Of a stretch of DNA of 49,151 bases, positions 38,744 through 49,002 are shown piece after piece; within the stretch, counting starts at the first letter, position 1, and every line of letters begins with the position of its first letter. This DNA is from Candidatus Enterousia scatequi (GTDB lineage Bacteria > Pseudomonadota > Alphaproteobacteria > Rs-D84): NCBI GenBank assembly GCA_018064405.1, contig JAGHVG010000003.1, positions 1-49,151 of the forward strand, written 5' to 3'. The notes under the pieces are model-generated. The model saw only the letters and a list, made by a program, of their open reading frames with translations, was not told where the DNA came from and did not search any database. The translations under genes were made by a program, and so were the position numbers.

Positions 38744-38747
38744 AACA

Positions 38748-38788
38748 AAAAATTTGCCCGACATGTCATATTTATGACACACGGGCAA
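38748..38788 (-). terminator. Terminator of the rplK-rpoC operon
   Basis: A long two-part stem, TTGCCCG/CGGGCAA outside and TGTCATA/TATGACA inside, is followed by TTTTTT on the minus strand. Confidence 0.88.
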
Positions 38789-38803
38789 TGTTTTTCCTAT
38801 AGG

Positions 38804-41800
38804 TTAAATATCCAACAACTGTTGTTGTTCGCCACCTTCACGTGCCAATTTTTCAGCACGTTCTTCTTCCTTGGCAATTTCGCGCACACGACGAACGTAT
38901 GCACCTGTTCCCACAGGAATCAGACGACCAACAATCAGGTTTTCATTGATACCAACCAATTTATCGGTTGATCCACTAATCGCAGCATCCACCAAAACCT
39001 TGGTTGTTTGTTGGAACGATGCGTTGGATATAAATGAACGTGATGTCAATGACGCACGAGTCAAACCAACCAAAACCTGTGATGCTTCGGCGATGCGACC
39101 ACCATCGTGTGCAACACGTGCATTTTCTTCTTCAAAATCAACACGGTCAACAACCTGGCCCATCAAGAAACCTGTATCACCTGGATTCGTAATTTCAACA
39201 CGACGTGTCATTTCACGAATCAAGATTTCAATGTGTTTGTCATTAATGGCCACACCCTGCAAACGGTAAACCTGCTGGATCTGTTCAACCATAAATGTTG
39301 CCAATGCTTTCTGACCCAAGATACGCAAAATATCCTGAGGTACTGGTTCACCGTCAACCAATTTGTCCGCCTTGCGAACGGTATCACCACTGCGCACCAG
39401 CAAATTTGTTCCCTTTGGAACAGCATATTCAACAGGTGCTGTGCCATCATCAGGTTCAATACGGATGATAATTTTGGACTTAGAATCTTCCAATTCGACC
39501 GTACCGTCAATTTCAGCCAACAACGCAGGGTTTGCAGGATGACGAACCTCTAGCAATTCTTCAACACGTGGCAGACCGCCCGTAATATCGCTTGTCTTTT
39601 TGGTCTGGACAGGAATACGTGCCAAAATATCACCCGCCTTGACTGTATCACCGTTATTAACATTTAATACAGAATATATAGGCAACAGGTATTCAGCAAT
39701 CTTCTTGCCGCCCAATGATATTACTTCGCCCTTATCATTAACCAATGTGACCGATGGATTCAACGCTTTCTTGGTATTTGTTTTCCAGTTAATAACCTTG
39801 CGCGATACAATACCGGTCATGGCATCAACTTCTTCCAAATAAGATACGTTTTCAATCAAATCGTTAAAGCATACTGTTCCGTCTTTTTCGGCAATGATTG
39901 TGTTGGAATATGGATCCCATTCTGCAACCTTATCACCCTTAGCCACTGTATCACCGTCATTAACAATCAACATAGACGCATATGGCAATGCCATGCTGAA
40001 CAATTTTGAACCCTTGGCATCAACAACGGCAATTTCACCGTTACGTGACAGAACGATAACGCGTCCTGCGGAATTCTTGATTGTATTAACGCCTGTGAAT
40101 TTGACTTTACCAGCAACAGGAACTTCTATAAAGTGGCTTTCGGAACCACCCTCAGCAATACCACCAATATGGAAGGTACGCAACGTTAACTGTGTTCCAG
40201 GTTCACCAATGGATTGACCTGCAACAACACCGACCGCTTCGCCAACATGAACCAATGTTCCACGCGACAAATCCATACCATAACATTTTGCACACAGACC
40301 GTCACTGCAACATGTCAAAACACTGCGAACATCAACACTCGGCAGGCCAGATTCATTAATCTGTTTCGCTGCCGCCTTGGTAATCAATTCACCGGCAGGA
40401 ACGATAACTTCCTTGGTCACAGGATTGATAACATCACATGCCGCTGTACGACCCAATACCACGTCACCCAATGGCACAGATAATGTTGAACCCTGATATA
40501 CTGGCTTTGCAGTAATGAATTCAGATGTTCCACAATCGTGTTCAGTAATAACCGTGTTTTGCGCCAATTCAACCAAACGACGAGTCAGGTAACCTGCCTC
40601 AGCGGTTTTCAAAGCGGTATCTGACATACCCTTACGCGCACCGTGGGTTGACGTAAAGTATTCAGACATGGTTAAACCTTCCTTAAAGTTCGAAATAATA
40701 GGAACTTCAATAATTGAACCATCTGGCTTCTGCATCATACCACGCATACCCGCCAACTGCTGAATCTGACCCTTAGATCCACGGGCCTTGGACACAGCCA
40801 TCATATGAATAGAATTCCAATTATCACCTTCGGTCTTACCCAATGCAGCATATGCCATATCACCCAGTTTATCGGTTGTCTTCTGCCACAGGTCAATCAA
40901 TTTGTTATGACGTTCACCACTGGACAACAAACCGTTTTGATATTGCGTTTCAATTTCAGCGGCCTGTTTTTCAGTGTTCTTTATCATTTCATCTTTTTCA
41001 GCAGGAATAACGATATCATTAAACCCGATTGAAATGCCACTGCGTGCACCCTGTTCAAAACCAGTGTTCTTTAACGCATCGGCCAGCAAAATCATTGCCT
41101 TGTCGCCACAACGTTCATATGTTGTTGCCAATAAAGATTTGATTTCACCAGATGGCATAACCTTGTTCACCAAATCAAACGGCATTTTGTCTGACTTTGG
41201 CAATAATTCACCCAACATCATACGGCCAGCCGTCGTTTTGTATAATTTACCGTTAACACGTGCAACAATTGGTGTGTGCAATGTAATTGTTTTGTTTTGC
41301 AACGCCAACTGCACTTCGTCCATACCGGAAAAGCGTGGTGATTTATCAGTATGTTCGCCATTCATCAATGAAATATAGTAAATACCCAGCACCATATCCT
41401 GGGACAATACTGTCATAGGTTCACCGTTTGCAGGCGACAATATGTTGTTTGTTGACAACATCAATGTACGTGCTTCCAATTGCGCTTCTAACGAAATTGG
41501 CACGTGAACAGACATCTGGTCACCGTCAAAGTCAGCATTAAATCCCTTACACACCAATGGGTGCAGACGGATTGCCTTACCTTCTATCAAGACGGGTTCA
41601 AACGCAATCAGTGACAATCTGTGCAATGTTGGTGCACGGTTCAACAATACAGGATGTTGGTAAATAACCTTTTCCAAGATTTCCCATACGATTTCTTCAC
41701 CGTTTTCAACCATTTTACGTGCGGTTTTCAACGTATTTGCATAACCACCCGCCAACAAACGTGCAAACACAAATGGTTTAAATAATTCCAATGCCATTGT

Positions 41801-42913
41801 TTTTGGCAAACCAACCTGGTGCATATTCAATGTTGGTCCAGGGGTAATAACCGAACGACCCGAATAATCAACACGTTTACCCAACATGTTCATACGGAAA
41901 CGTCCAGATTTACCGCGCAATGAATCAGACAATGATTTCAATGGACGACGATTCTGGGATACCATTGGACGCGCCTTGTGACCATTATCAAACAATGAAT
42001 CAACCGCTTCCTGTAACATACGTTTTTCATTACGAACGATGATATCAGGTTCATGCATTTCCATAAACCGTTTCAAACGGTTGTTACGAATAATAACACG
42101 ACGATACAAATCGTTCAAATCAGATGCCGCAACGTGACCCGCATCCAATGTGACCAATGGACGCATATCTGGTGGAATCACAGGGATGATATCCGGCAAC
42201 ATCCATGCAGGTTCTGTTTTAGAATCCAAGAATGCTTCAACCAATTTCAATTGTTTGATGATTGATTTACGTTTTGCCTCTGACTTGGTTTCCGCCAATT
42301 CTGCACGCAGACGCGTTCTTTCATCACCCATATCCAAATTTGCGATAATTGCACGAACACCTTCGGCACCAATGCCAACACGGAAAGAATCTTCACCAAA
42401 TTCTTCCTTCTTTGCCTGATATTCATCTTCACTGATGACATCATACAATTTCAAACTAGTAAGCCCTGGTTCAATAACGATATACGCATCGTATGAAATA
42501 ACCTGCTCTAACTTCTTTTGTGGCAAATTATTCAACAGTGTTGCGATTTTACCTTCACGCAAGAACCATGTGTGTGCCACAGGCATCGCCAACTTAATAT
42601 GCCCCATACGTTCACGACGAACAGACGATGGGCCAACTTCAACCCCACAACGTTCGCAAACAACCCCGCGGTATTTAATACGTTTATATTTACCGCATGC
42701 ACATTCATAATCTTTTACTGGGCCAAAGATTTGCTGACAAAACAAACCCTCGGGTTCTGGTTTCAAAGAATGATAATTGATGGTTTCTGGTTTTTTAACC
42801 TCACCATGTGACCACGACAGAATTTCCTCTGGGGACGCAATGGTAATACGCAGTGCATCAAACTGTTCTTTGGTTTCAATTTGTCCAAATATCTTTTGCA
42901 ACATATTTGTCAT
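38804..42913 (-). CDS. rpoC: DNA-directed RNA polymerase subunit beta'
   Basis: This is the catalytic beta' subunit. The N-terminal zinc ribbon is CACGKYKRIKYRGVVCERCGVEV. The catalytic Mg loop is NADFDGDQM near residue 460. The bridge helix and trigger loop region includes GARKGMSDTALKTAEAGYLTRRLV. The second zinc site is CCSDGLCAKCYG. The C-terminus is FQQTTKVLVDAAISGSTDKLVGINENLIVGRLIPVGTG. AAAAGGAGC precedes ATG 42913 (MTNMLQKIFG); the track's extra 27 residues run into the rpoB-rpoC hairpin and are not conserved. At 1369 aa it is normal for Alphaproteobacteria. Confidence 0.97.
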   Translation of the reverse strand: MTNMLQKIFGQIETKEQFDALRITIASPEEILSWSHGEVKKPETINYHSLKPEPEGLFCQQIFGPVKDYECACGKYKRIKYRGVVCERCGVEVGPSSVRRERMGHIKLAMPVAHTWFLREGKIATLLNNLPQKKLEQVISYDAYIVIEPGLTSLKLYDVISEDEYQAKKEEFGEDSFRVGIGAEGVRAIIANLDMGDERTRLRAELAETKSEAKRKSIIKQLKLVEAFLDSKTEPAWMLPDIIPVIPPDMRPLVTLDAGHVAASDLNDLYRRVIIRNNRLKRFMEMHEPDIIVRNEKRMLQEAVDSLFDNGHKARPMVSQNRRPLKSLSDSLRGKSGRFRMNMLGKRVDYSGRSVITPGPTLNMHQVGLPKTMALELFKPFVFARLLAGGYANTLKTARKMVENGEEIVWEILEKVIYQHPVLLNRAPTLHRLSLIAFEPVLIEGKAIRLHPLVCKGFNADFDGDQMSVHVPISLEAQLEARTLMLSTNNILSPANGEPMTVLSQDMVLGIYYISLMNGEHTDKSPRFSGMDEVQLALQNKTITLHTPIVARVNGKLYKTTAGRMMLGELLPKSDKMPFDLVNKVMPSGEIKSLLATTYERCGDKAMILLADALKNTGFEQGARSGISIGFNDIVIPAEKDEMIKNTEKQAAEIETQYQNGLLSSGERHNKLIDLWQKTTDKLGDMAYAALGKTEGDNWNSIHMMAVSKARGSKGQIQQLAGMRGMMQKPDGSIIEVPIISNFKEGLTMSEYFTSTHGARKGMSDTALKTAEAGYLTRRLVELAQNTVITEHDCGTSEFITAKPVYQGSTLSVPLGDVVLGRTAACDVINPVTKEVIVPAGELITKAAAKQINESGLPSVDVRSVLTCCSDGLCAKCYGMDLSRGTLVHVGEAVGVVAGQSIGEPGTQLTLRTFHIGGIAEGGSESHFIEVPVAGKVKFTGVNTIKNSAGRVIVLSRNGEIAVVDAKGSKLFSMALPYASMLIVNDGDTVAKGDKVAEWDPYSNTIIAEKDGTVCFNDLIENVSYLEEVDAMTGIVSRKVINWKTNTKKALNPSVTLVNDKGEVISLGGKKIAEYLLPIYSVLNVNNGDTVKAGDILARIPVQTKKTSDITGGLPRVEELLEVRHPANPALLAEIDGTVELEDSKSKIIIRIEPDDGTAPVEYAVPKGTNLLVRSGDTVRKADKLVDGEPVPQDILRILGQKALATFMVEQIQQVYRLQGVAINDKHIEILIREMTRRVEITNPGDTGFLMGQVVDRVDFEEENARVAHDGGRIAEASQVLVGLTRASLTSRSFISNASFQQTTKVLVDAAISGSTDKLVGINENLIVGRLIPVGTGAYVRRVREIAKEEERAEKLAREGGEQQQLLDI

Positions 42914-42945
42914 GTATTCTGCTCCTTTTAGTCGCTTAAAAGTGC

Positions 42946-42993
42946 TTTGCGGCAGCGTGCTGTGGGTCACCCCACAACATGCGCCCGCTGCCA
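42946..42993 (-). other. rpoB-rpoC intergenic hairpin
   Basis: Nested pairing GGCAGCG/CGCTGCC and TGTTGTGGG/CCCACAGCA with a GTGA loop has no T run. It is likely an RNA-processing or stability element rather than a terminator. Confidence 0.6.
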
Positions 42994-42995
42994 CA

Positions 42996-45900
42996 TTAAT
43001 CTATTTTCTTTGGTGTCATCGCCAGACCCAATCCACGCAATTCGCGAACGAATACGTTGAATGCTTCTGGGGTGCCGGTTTGGATATCATTGCTGCCGGA
43101 AATGATGGCTTCATACATCTTGTTACGGCCGGTAATATCATCAGATTTCACCGTTAACATTTCACGCAACAGATGTGCGGCACCATGAGCTTCCAATGCC
43201 CACACTTCCATTTCACCCAAACGCTGACCACCCATGTGGGCCTTACCAGACAATGGCTGTTGTGTAACTAATGAATAGTTGCCAACAGAACGTGCATGAA
43301 TCTTTTCGTCAACAAAGTGATGCAATTTCATCATGTACATAACACCAACCGTCACAGGACGTGCAAATTTTTCACCCGTCATACCATCATACAATGTGAA
43401 CTGACCGGTTTCTGGCAGTTTTGCCAATTTCAACATTGATTTAATATCATCCGGACTTGCCCCGTCAAATGTTGGGGTTGCCATTGGAACACCATCACGC
43501 AATAACGCGGCTTCGGCACGAACATCTGTATCGGTCATTTTGGCTAATTTTTCAGCTGTGTCTTTGCCATAAATCTTGCCCATGATGTTACGCAAATCGT
43601 CCGTTACGGCACGTTTTTGTTTAACTTCGTCCAAGACCTGGCCAATTTGCTGACCCAATGTGCGCGCCGCCATACCAAGGTGAGTTTCCAAAATCTGGCC
43701 AATGTTCATACGTGAAGGCACACCCAATGGATTCAAAACGATATCAACTGGGGTTCCATCTTCCATATGTGGCATATCTTCAATTGGAACAACCTTGGAT
43801 ACAATACCCTTGTTTCCGTGACGACCCGCCATTTTATCACCAGGTTGCAATTTCATTTTATGTGCAATGTACACCTTGACTTCTTTCAAGACACTGGCAC
43901 TTAATGAATTGCTTTCTGTTGCCTTGGCAATTTCAGCATCGGCCTTTTCATTTAACAATTTTAATTTGATTGTTAATTCTTCACGCAATTCATCCAGTTT
44001 TGCCTGGGTTTCTTTGTTCTTAACAACCAATTTTTTAACATCAGATGCCTTGATTCCTTCAAATACTTCGGCTGTGATTTTCTTGCCAATAAATGGTTTG
44101 ATACTGCCGGTGCCAGAATCAATTGTTTGACCTTCTACGATTTGGAAAACCTGTTCTGCGAAACCATTTTCAATGATGGATGTTTCTTCATCACGATCCT
44201 TGTTGATTTTCGCAATTTTTTCCAATTCAATCATCTGGGTACGTTCATCTTTCTTAACACCATGACGTGTCAAAACATTAACGCCAATAACGGTACCTTC
44301 TTCGTTTGGTCCAACACGCAGAGATGTATCCTTTACATTTAATGCCTTTTCACCAAAGATGTTACGCAACAGTGCTTCTTCGGGGGTCAACAATGTTTCA
44401 GATTTTGGTGAAACACGACCAACCAAAATATCGCCCTGTTTTACACGCGCACCAACGTAGATGATGCCAGATTCATCCAAATTCTTTAATGATTCTTCAC
44501 TGACGTTTGGAATATCACGTGTGAAACTCTCAGGCCCTAACTGAGTATCACGAACCTTGAATTCTTTTTCAACAATCTTAACAGACGTAAACGCATCATC
44601 ACGTGAAATACGTTCTGAAATCACAATTGCGTCTTCGTAGTTATAACCACGCCATGGCACAAATGCGACCAATACGTTACGACCCAATGCCAATTCACCA
44701 TAATTCATTGATGAACCATCAGCAATTATATCGCCCGCAGAAATACGGTCACCGACATGAACCAATGGTTTTTGGTGAATCAATGTTTCACTGTTAGAAC
44801 GTTCAAATTTTTCCAGGTTATAAATATCCACACCCGTCACAACGTTGCGTGAATTCATACATTTAACCACGATACGATTTGCATCCACAGATTCAACAAC
44901 ACCGCTGTGCTTTGCAACCTTACCAGTGCGGGAATCACGTGCCACTTCGCGTTCAATGCCGGTACCAACCAATGGTGCCTGGACACGTAATAGCGGAACG
45001 CCCTGACGTTGCATGTTTGAACCCATCAATGCACGGTTAGCGTCGTCATTTTCCACAAATGGAATCAGTCCTGTGGCGATGGATACCACCTGACGTGGTG
45101 CCACATCAATCAGGTCAACTTCGACCTTTGGAATCATGGTAAATTCGCCATCAACACGCGCAGTTACCATATCTTCGGTTAAAACACCAGATGCATTTGT
45201 TGGGGTATTACCCTGGGCAATTTTGTGACCCAATTCTTCATCAGCGGTCAAATATACCAATTCGTCTGTAACCTTGCCATTTTTAACAACATAGTATGGC
45301 GTTTCAATAAACCCATATGGATTTACACGTGCATATGTTGCCAAATGGTTAATCAGACCAATATTTGCACCTTCGGGTGTATGAATTGGGCATAAACGAC
45401 CATAGTGTGTCGGATGAACGTCACGCACATCAATCCCAGCACGTTCACGGTTCAATCCGCCAGGACCCAACGCAGATATACGACGTTTGTGTTCCAATTC
45501 AGCCAACGGATTATACGCATCCATAAACTGTGACAACTGTGATGTTCCCAAGAATTCAGATACCAATGACATTAATGGCTTAACATTAATAACATCCTGA
45601 GGCTGCATATTTGCAATATTCGGTGAAGACAAACTTTCACGAACCAAGCGGTCAATACGCAACATACCCGTACGGAATGTTTGTTCCAACAATTCACCAA
45701 CTGTACGTACACGACGATTTGACAGGTTATCAATATCATCAATTGTATCCTTGTGATCAATGATGTTTGTTAAGGTCTTTAACACCGCCAAGAAATCAGA
45801 TTTGGTCAACAAACGATCATCTTCGGGACGTTTACCAGAATCAATCTTTAAACGTTTGTTCATTTTGAAACGACCAACCGCAGATAAATCATAATATGAT

Positions 45901-47132
45901 TCATCAAAACCCTGACGCAAGAACAGATTTGTCGCTGCTTCAACCGTTGGACGTTCGCCCGGACGAATAATGTTGTAAATTTCAATCAACGCATCATCAC
46001 GATTTGTAATTTTATCTGCAATCAAAGTGTTGCGCATATGTGCAGTAATTGTTGCATTATCAATCGCAATTAGTGATATTTCCTTGACACCTAATTTTGC
46101 AATATCAGACAAAATTTCTTCGGTGATTTCGGTACCGGCAGGATATAAAACTTCGTCGCCATTCATGATTGGGTCAAACAAATATTCACCAACCAATGAT
46201 TCAGATTCAACACCATATTCCTTGACTGCACTTGTAATTTTGGATAAACGTTTTGCGTTTAATCTGTCACCCTTAGACGCCAATGGCTTTTTATCCTTGG
46301 TTCCCAAAATATCATAATTCAAACGGAATTTATCTAAACCTTCAAAATTTGCTGTGTTACCAACCCAAATTTTGCCATTGAATGACAAAGGTAGACGTTT
46401 GTAAAACGCACCCAGTATTTCAGTATCAGACATACCCTTGATACCCAATTTACGTGGATCCGCATTCCATTTCTTTTCTTCATCAGCCGCCGGCAAGCAA
46501 CGTAACAAAACCGTTGCAGGAATTTTACGACGACGATCAATACGAACATAAATAACACCCTTGGATTCTTCAAAATCAATCCAGCTGCCATGTTCAGGAA
46601 TGATACGTGCTGTATATGTTGTTGGGTTTCCAGCAACCTTGGCTTCTTTTGTGGTTGCGAACACGACACCTTGGGCACGATGCATTTGTGATACGATAAC
46701 ACGTTCAACACCCGCAGCGATAAAGCTGCCACGTTCTGTCATCAATGGAACTTCGCCCATAAATATTTCTTGTTCTTTGATATCACGAAGTGTTTTTTTA
46801 CCATCTTCTGCGACATCCCACAAAATCAATCTCAACTTCAATTTCAACCTGCGTGAATAATTCATATTACGCAGCATACATTCCTTTACATTATAAACAG
46901 GTTTTTCAAGTTTATATTCCACAAATTCCAAGTCCGCAACACCTGCGTAATCTTTGATTGGGAACATAGATGAAAAAACGTTTTGCAAACCAATGTTTTT
47001 ACGTTTTTCAGGTTCAACATCTGCCTGCAAAAAATCTTTGTAAGAATTGTATTGTATTTCAACTAAATCAGGAAGTGGAGTTTGCAAAAAACTTTTACCG
47101 AAAGATTTTCTAAGTTTCTGGATAACTGCCAT
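42996..47132 (-). CDS. rpoB: DNA-directed RNA polymerase subunit beta
   Basis: This is the beta subunit, 1378 aa. The rifampicin region reads GTSQLSQFMDAYNPLAELEHKRRISALGPGGLNRERAGIDVRDVHPTHYGRLCPIHTPEGANIGLI. The rifampicin-site positions look mixed relative to E. coli: FMDAYN replaces FMDQNN and EHKRRISALG replaces THKRRISALG. GDKMAGRHGNKG and MGGQRLGEMEVWALEAHGAA are the C-terminal signatures. AAGGATT precedes ATG 47132 (MAVIQKLRKSFGKSF); the track start adds 40 unconserved residues. Confidence 0.97.
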   Translation of the reverse strand: MAVIQKLRKSFGKSFLQTPLPDLVEIQYNSYKDFLQADVEPEKRKNIGLQNVFSSMFPIKDYAGVADLEFVEYKLEKPVYNVKECMLRNMNYSRRLKLKLRLILWDVAEDGKKTLRDIKEQEIFMGEVPLMTERGSFIAAGVERVIVSQMHRAQGVVFATTKEAKVAGNPTTYTARIIPEHGSWIDFEESKGVIYVRIDRRRKIPATVLLRCLPAADEEKKWNADPRKLGIKGMSDTEILGAFYKRLPLSFNGKIWVGNTANFEGLDKFRLNYDILGTKDKKPLASKGDRLNAKRLSKITSAVKEYGVESESLVGEYLFDPIMNGDEVLYPAGTEITEEILSDIAKLGVKEISLIAIDNATITAHMRNTLIADKITNRDDALIEIYNIIRPGERPTVEAATNLFLRQGFDESYYDLSAVGRFKMNKRLKIDSGKRPEDDRLLTKSDFLAVLKTLTNIIDHKDTIDDIDNLSNRRVRTVGELLEQTFRTGMLRIDRLVRESLSSPNIANMQPQDVINVKPLMSLVSEFLGTSQLSQFMDAYNPLAELEHKRRISALGPGGLNRERAGIDVRDVHPTHYGRLCPIHTPEGANIGLINHLATYARVNPYGFIETPYYVVKNGKVTDELVYLTADEELGHKIAQGNTPTNASGVLTEDMVTARVDGEFTMIPKVEVDLIDVAPRQVVSIATGLIPFVENDDANRALMGSNMQRQGVPLLRVQAPLVGTGIEREVARDSRTGKVAKHSGVVESVDANRIVVKCMNSRNVVTGVDIYNLEKFERSNSETLIHQKPLVHVGDRISAGDIIADGSSMNYGELALGRNVLVAFVPWRGYNYEDAIVISERISRDDAFTSVKIVEKEFKVRDTQLGPESFTRDIPNVSEESLKNLDESGIIYVGARVKQGDILVGRVSPKSETLLTPEEALLRNIFGEKALNVKDTSLRVGPNEEGTVIGVNVLTRHGVKKDERTQMIELEKIAKINKDRDEETSIIENGFAEQVFQIVEGQTIDSGTGSIKPFIGKKITAEVFEGIKASDVKKLVVKNKETQAKLDELREELTIKLKLLNEKADAEIAKATESNSLSASVLKEVKVYIAHKMKLQPGDKMAGRHGNKGIVSKVVPIEDMPHMEDGTPVDIVLNPLGVPSRMNIGQILETHLGMAARTLGQQIGQVLDEVKQKRAVTDDLRNIMGKIYGKDTAEKLAKMTDTDVRAEAALLRDGVPMATPTFDGASPDDIKSMLKLAKLPETGQFTLYDGMTGEKFARPVTVGVMYMMKLHHFVDEKIHARSVGNYSLVTQQPLSGKAHMGGQRLGEMEVWALEAHGAAHLLREMLTVKSDDITGRNKMYEAIISGSNDIQTGTPEAFNVFVRELRGLGLAMTPKKID

Positions 47133-47177
47133 GGGTATCAATCCTTTTTTTATATATGCGTTTTGCAAACGAAACAG

Positions 47178-47260
47178 TTTGTATGTTTTTCGCACCTGCG
47201 CCCGCCACAGAAAAATTCCATGACGGGCATAGATGACGCTGCGGTTTCCCACAACGATTT
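47178..47260 (-). other. rplL-rpoB intergenic hairpin (attenuator-like)
   Basis: GCCCG/CGGGC encloses CATGG/CTGTG with an ATTTTT loop. In enterobacteria a partial terminator and an RNase III site lie at this place. This hairpin may set the lower rpoB level by a similar route. Confidence 0.5.
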
Positions 47261-47275
47261 TTTATTTGATAGATA

Positions 47276-47641
47276 TTATTTCAATTCTACCTTTGCGCCA
47301 GCGGCTTCCAAAGTAGCTTTCATTTTGTCAGCTTCGTCTTTGGCAACAGCTTCTTTAACGGCCTTTGGTGCAGATTCAACCAAAGCTTTTGCTTCGCCCA
47401 AACCTAAACCTGTGATGTCTTTAACAGCCTTAATAACAGCCAATTTGTTTGCACCAGCTTCTGCTAATACAACATCAAATTCTGTTTTTTCTTCGGCCGC
47501 AGCAGCAGCAGGACCAGCAGCAACTGCAACAGCAGCAGCAGCGCTAACGCCCCATGTTTCTTCCAATGCTTTGGATAATTCAACTGCTTCTTGGACAGTT
47601 AATTTTGACAATTCTTCAACTATTTTTTGAATGTCTGCCAT
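47276..47641 (-). CDS. rplL: 50S ribosomal protein L7/L12
   Basis: This stalk protein, 121 aa, has the N-terminal dimer domain ([23 protein letters not shown]), an Ala-rich hinge ([18 protein letters not shown]) and the C-terminal factor-binding domain ([46 protein letters not shown]). AAAGGAGT precedes the start. Confidence 0.97.
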   Translation of the reverse strand: MADIQKIVEELSKLTVQEAVELSKALEETWGVSAAAAVAVAAGPAAAAAEEKTEFDVVLAEAGANKLAVIKAVKDITGLGLGEAKALVESAPKAVKEAVAKDEADKMKATLEAAGAKVELK

Positions 47642-47666
47642 TTTATTACTCCTTTAGAGTTTTAAG

Positions 47667-48143
47667 TTAATTCTTTTTTCCATACTCTGCGGAAACACGC
47701 GCCAAACGCGATGCAGGTTCAACCAATATACGCGCGATAGTAGAACGAATTTCCAACAGGGAAGGAAGCTTGGATAATTGCACGATGCCATCCATATCTA
47801 AAACATCTGCATCCATTTTACCACCAACGATTGTCAAATTTGGATGTTCATCCGCAAATTTGGCCAATACTTTGGTAACCGCCAATGCATCTGTTGCAAA
47901 TGCAACCGCCGTTGGACGTTTCATCATATCGGATACAGGCGCAAAATCGGTATCTTTTAATGCCAATTTCATCAAACGGTTTTTGACAACTTTGAACAAA
48001 GAAACCTTGTCACGTAATTCATTACGCAAAGATTCCAATTCTTTAACCGTCAAACCATGATTTTCAACAACGAAAATACCGTTTGCATCTTTCAAGGATG
48101 ACTGCAACGCTGAAATCAAATCTGATTTTTCTTCGCGTTTCAT
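47667..48143 (-). CDS. rplJ: 50S ribosomal protein L10
   Basis: L10, 158 aa, anchors the L7/L12 dimers to the ribosome. The N-terminal REEKSDLISALQSSLKDANGIFVVENHGLTVKELESLRNELR is typical, followed by FKVVKNRLMKLAL and the C-terminal L12-binding helix region. It represses its own operon by binding the leader RNA in front of it. AAGGGTATGAT precedes the start. Confidence 0.96.
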   Translation of the reverse strand: MKREEKSDLISALQSSLKDANGIFVVENHGLTVKELESLRNELRDKVSLFKVVKNRLMKLALKDTDFAPVSDMMKRPTAVAFATDALAVTKVLAKFADEHPNLTIVGGKMDADVLDMDGIVQLSKLPSLLEIRSTIARILVEPASRLARVSAEYGKKN

Positions 48144-48325
48144 TATATCATACCCTTACTTCTTCTTGTTGTTAACTTTCCATCCAGATTGCTCTGGGTG
48201 GGGCTTGTTGTTCCTGCCCCAAAGAATTTTCTTTGTCTATGATGGAAATTAAGCTTGCGCACCATCAGTCTCGGACAGAAATCTCAGTTGGATGTGCACG
48301 CGAAAAACACATACACATCCTGATA
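48144..48325 (-). promoter_or_regulatory. L10 leader RNA (autoregulatory)
   Basis: This is the untranslated stretch between rplA and rplJ. The minus-strand RNA has GGATGTG/CACATCC, then TGTCCGAGACTGATGG pairing with CCATCATAGACA (kink-turn-like, as in the ribosomal L10 leader family), then GGGGC/GCCCC before the ribosome binding site. L10(L12)4 is known to bind this type of leader and repress rplJ-rplL. Confidence 0.72.
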
Positions 48326-49000
48326 TTATTTTGCTTCAACCTTTAAGCCAGGGCCCTGGGTTGTTGCAACACTGCATGCCAGGATATATTGACCCTTAGA
48401 CGATGCAGGTTTTACCTTTTTCAACTGTTCAATCAATGCATTTGCATTTTCAACCAATTTATCAGTTGCAAATGACATTTTGCCCAAACCAGCATGAATA
48501 ATCCCGTTCTTTTCAGCACGATATTCAATCTGACCAGCCTTGGCAATTTTGACAGCCTCACTAACATTGTTTGTTACTGTACCTAATTTTGGATTTGGCA
48601 TCAAACCCTTTGGTCCCAAAACACGTGCCACTTTGGACATCTTTGGCATCATGTCAGGTGTTGCGATCACACGGTCAAAATTAATATTGCCCGCTGCGAC
48701 CTGATCAATCAATTCTTCGCCGCCAACAACGTCAGCACCTGCTTTCTTGGCATCATCCTGTGCATTGACAGTAAATACTGCAACGCGCACAGTTTTACCT
48801 GTGCCGTTTGGCAAAGATAACATACCACGAATGTTTTGGTCATTTTTTGTAACATCAATACCCAAACGGATAGCGATTTCCAATGTTTCGTCAAACTTTT
48901 TAGAACAATATGGACGCAATGCTTCAATTGCATCTGCGATTGCATACACCTTATCTTTGTCCAAATTTGCCCATGTTTGTTGTTTTTTTGTCTGTTTCAT
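48326..49000 (-). CDS. rplA: 50S ribosomal protein L1
   Basis: L1, 224 aa, binds the 23S L1 stalk and acts as an operon repressor in some bacteria. FDETLEIAIRLGIDVTKNDQNIRGMLSLPNGTGK, then GVIATPDMMPKMSKVARVLGPKGLMPNPKLGTVT (here DRVIATPDMM) and IEYRAEKNGIIHAGLGKMSF are the family blocks. AAGGTGGAGGA overlaps the rplK end and sets ATG 49000. The track start adds 12 residues that belong to rplK in another frame. Confidence 0.96.
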   Translation of the reverse strand: MKQTKKQQTWANLDKDKVYAIADAIEALRPYCSKKFDETLEIAIRLGIDVTKNDQNIRGMLSLPNGTGKTVRVAVFTVNAQDDAKKAGADVVGGEELIDQVAAGNINFDRVIATPDMMPKMSKVARVLGPKGLMPNPKLGTVTNNVSEAVKIAKAGQIEYRAEKNGIIHAGLGKMSFATDKLVENANALIEQLKKVKPASSKGQYILACSVATTQGPGLKVEAK

Positions 49001-49002
49001 TG

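Noticed and set aside
38216-38971. 251-aa plus-strand ORF
   Set aside because: Shadow of rpmF, the HAD-like gene and rpoC, with biased composition (Cys/Phe/His-rich) and no recognisable domain.
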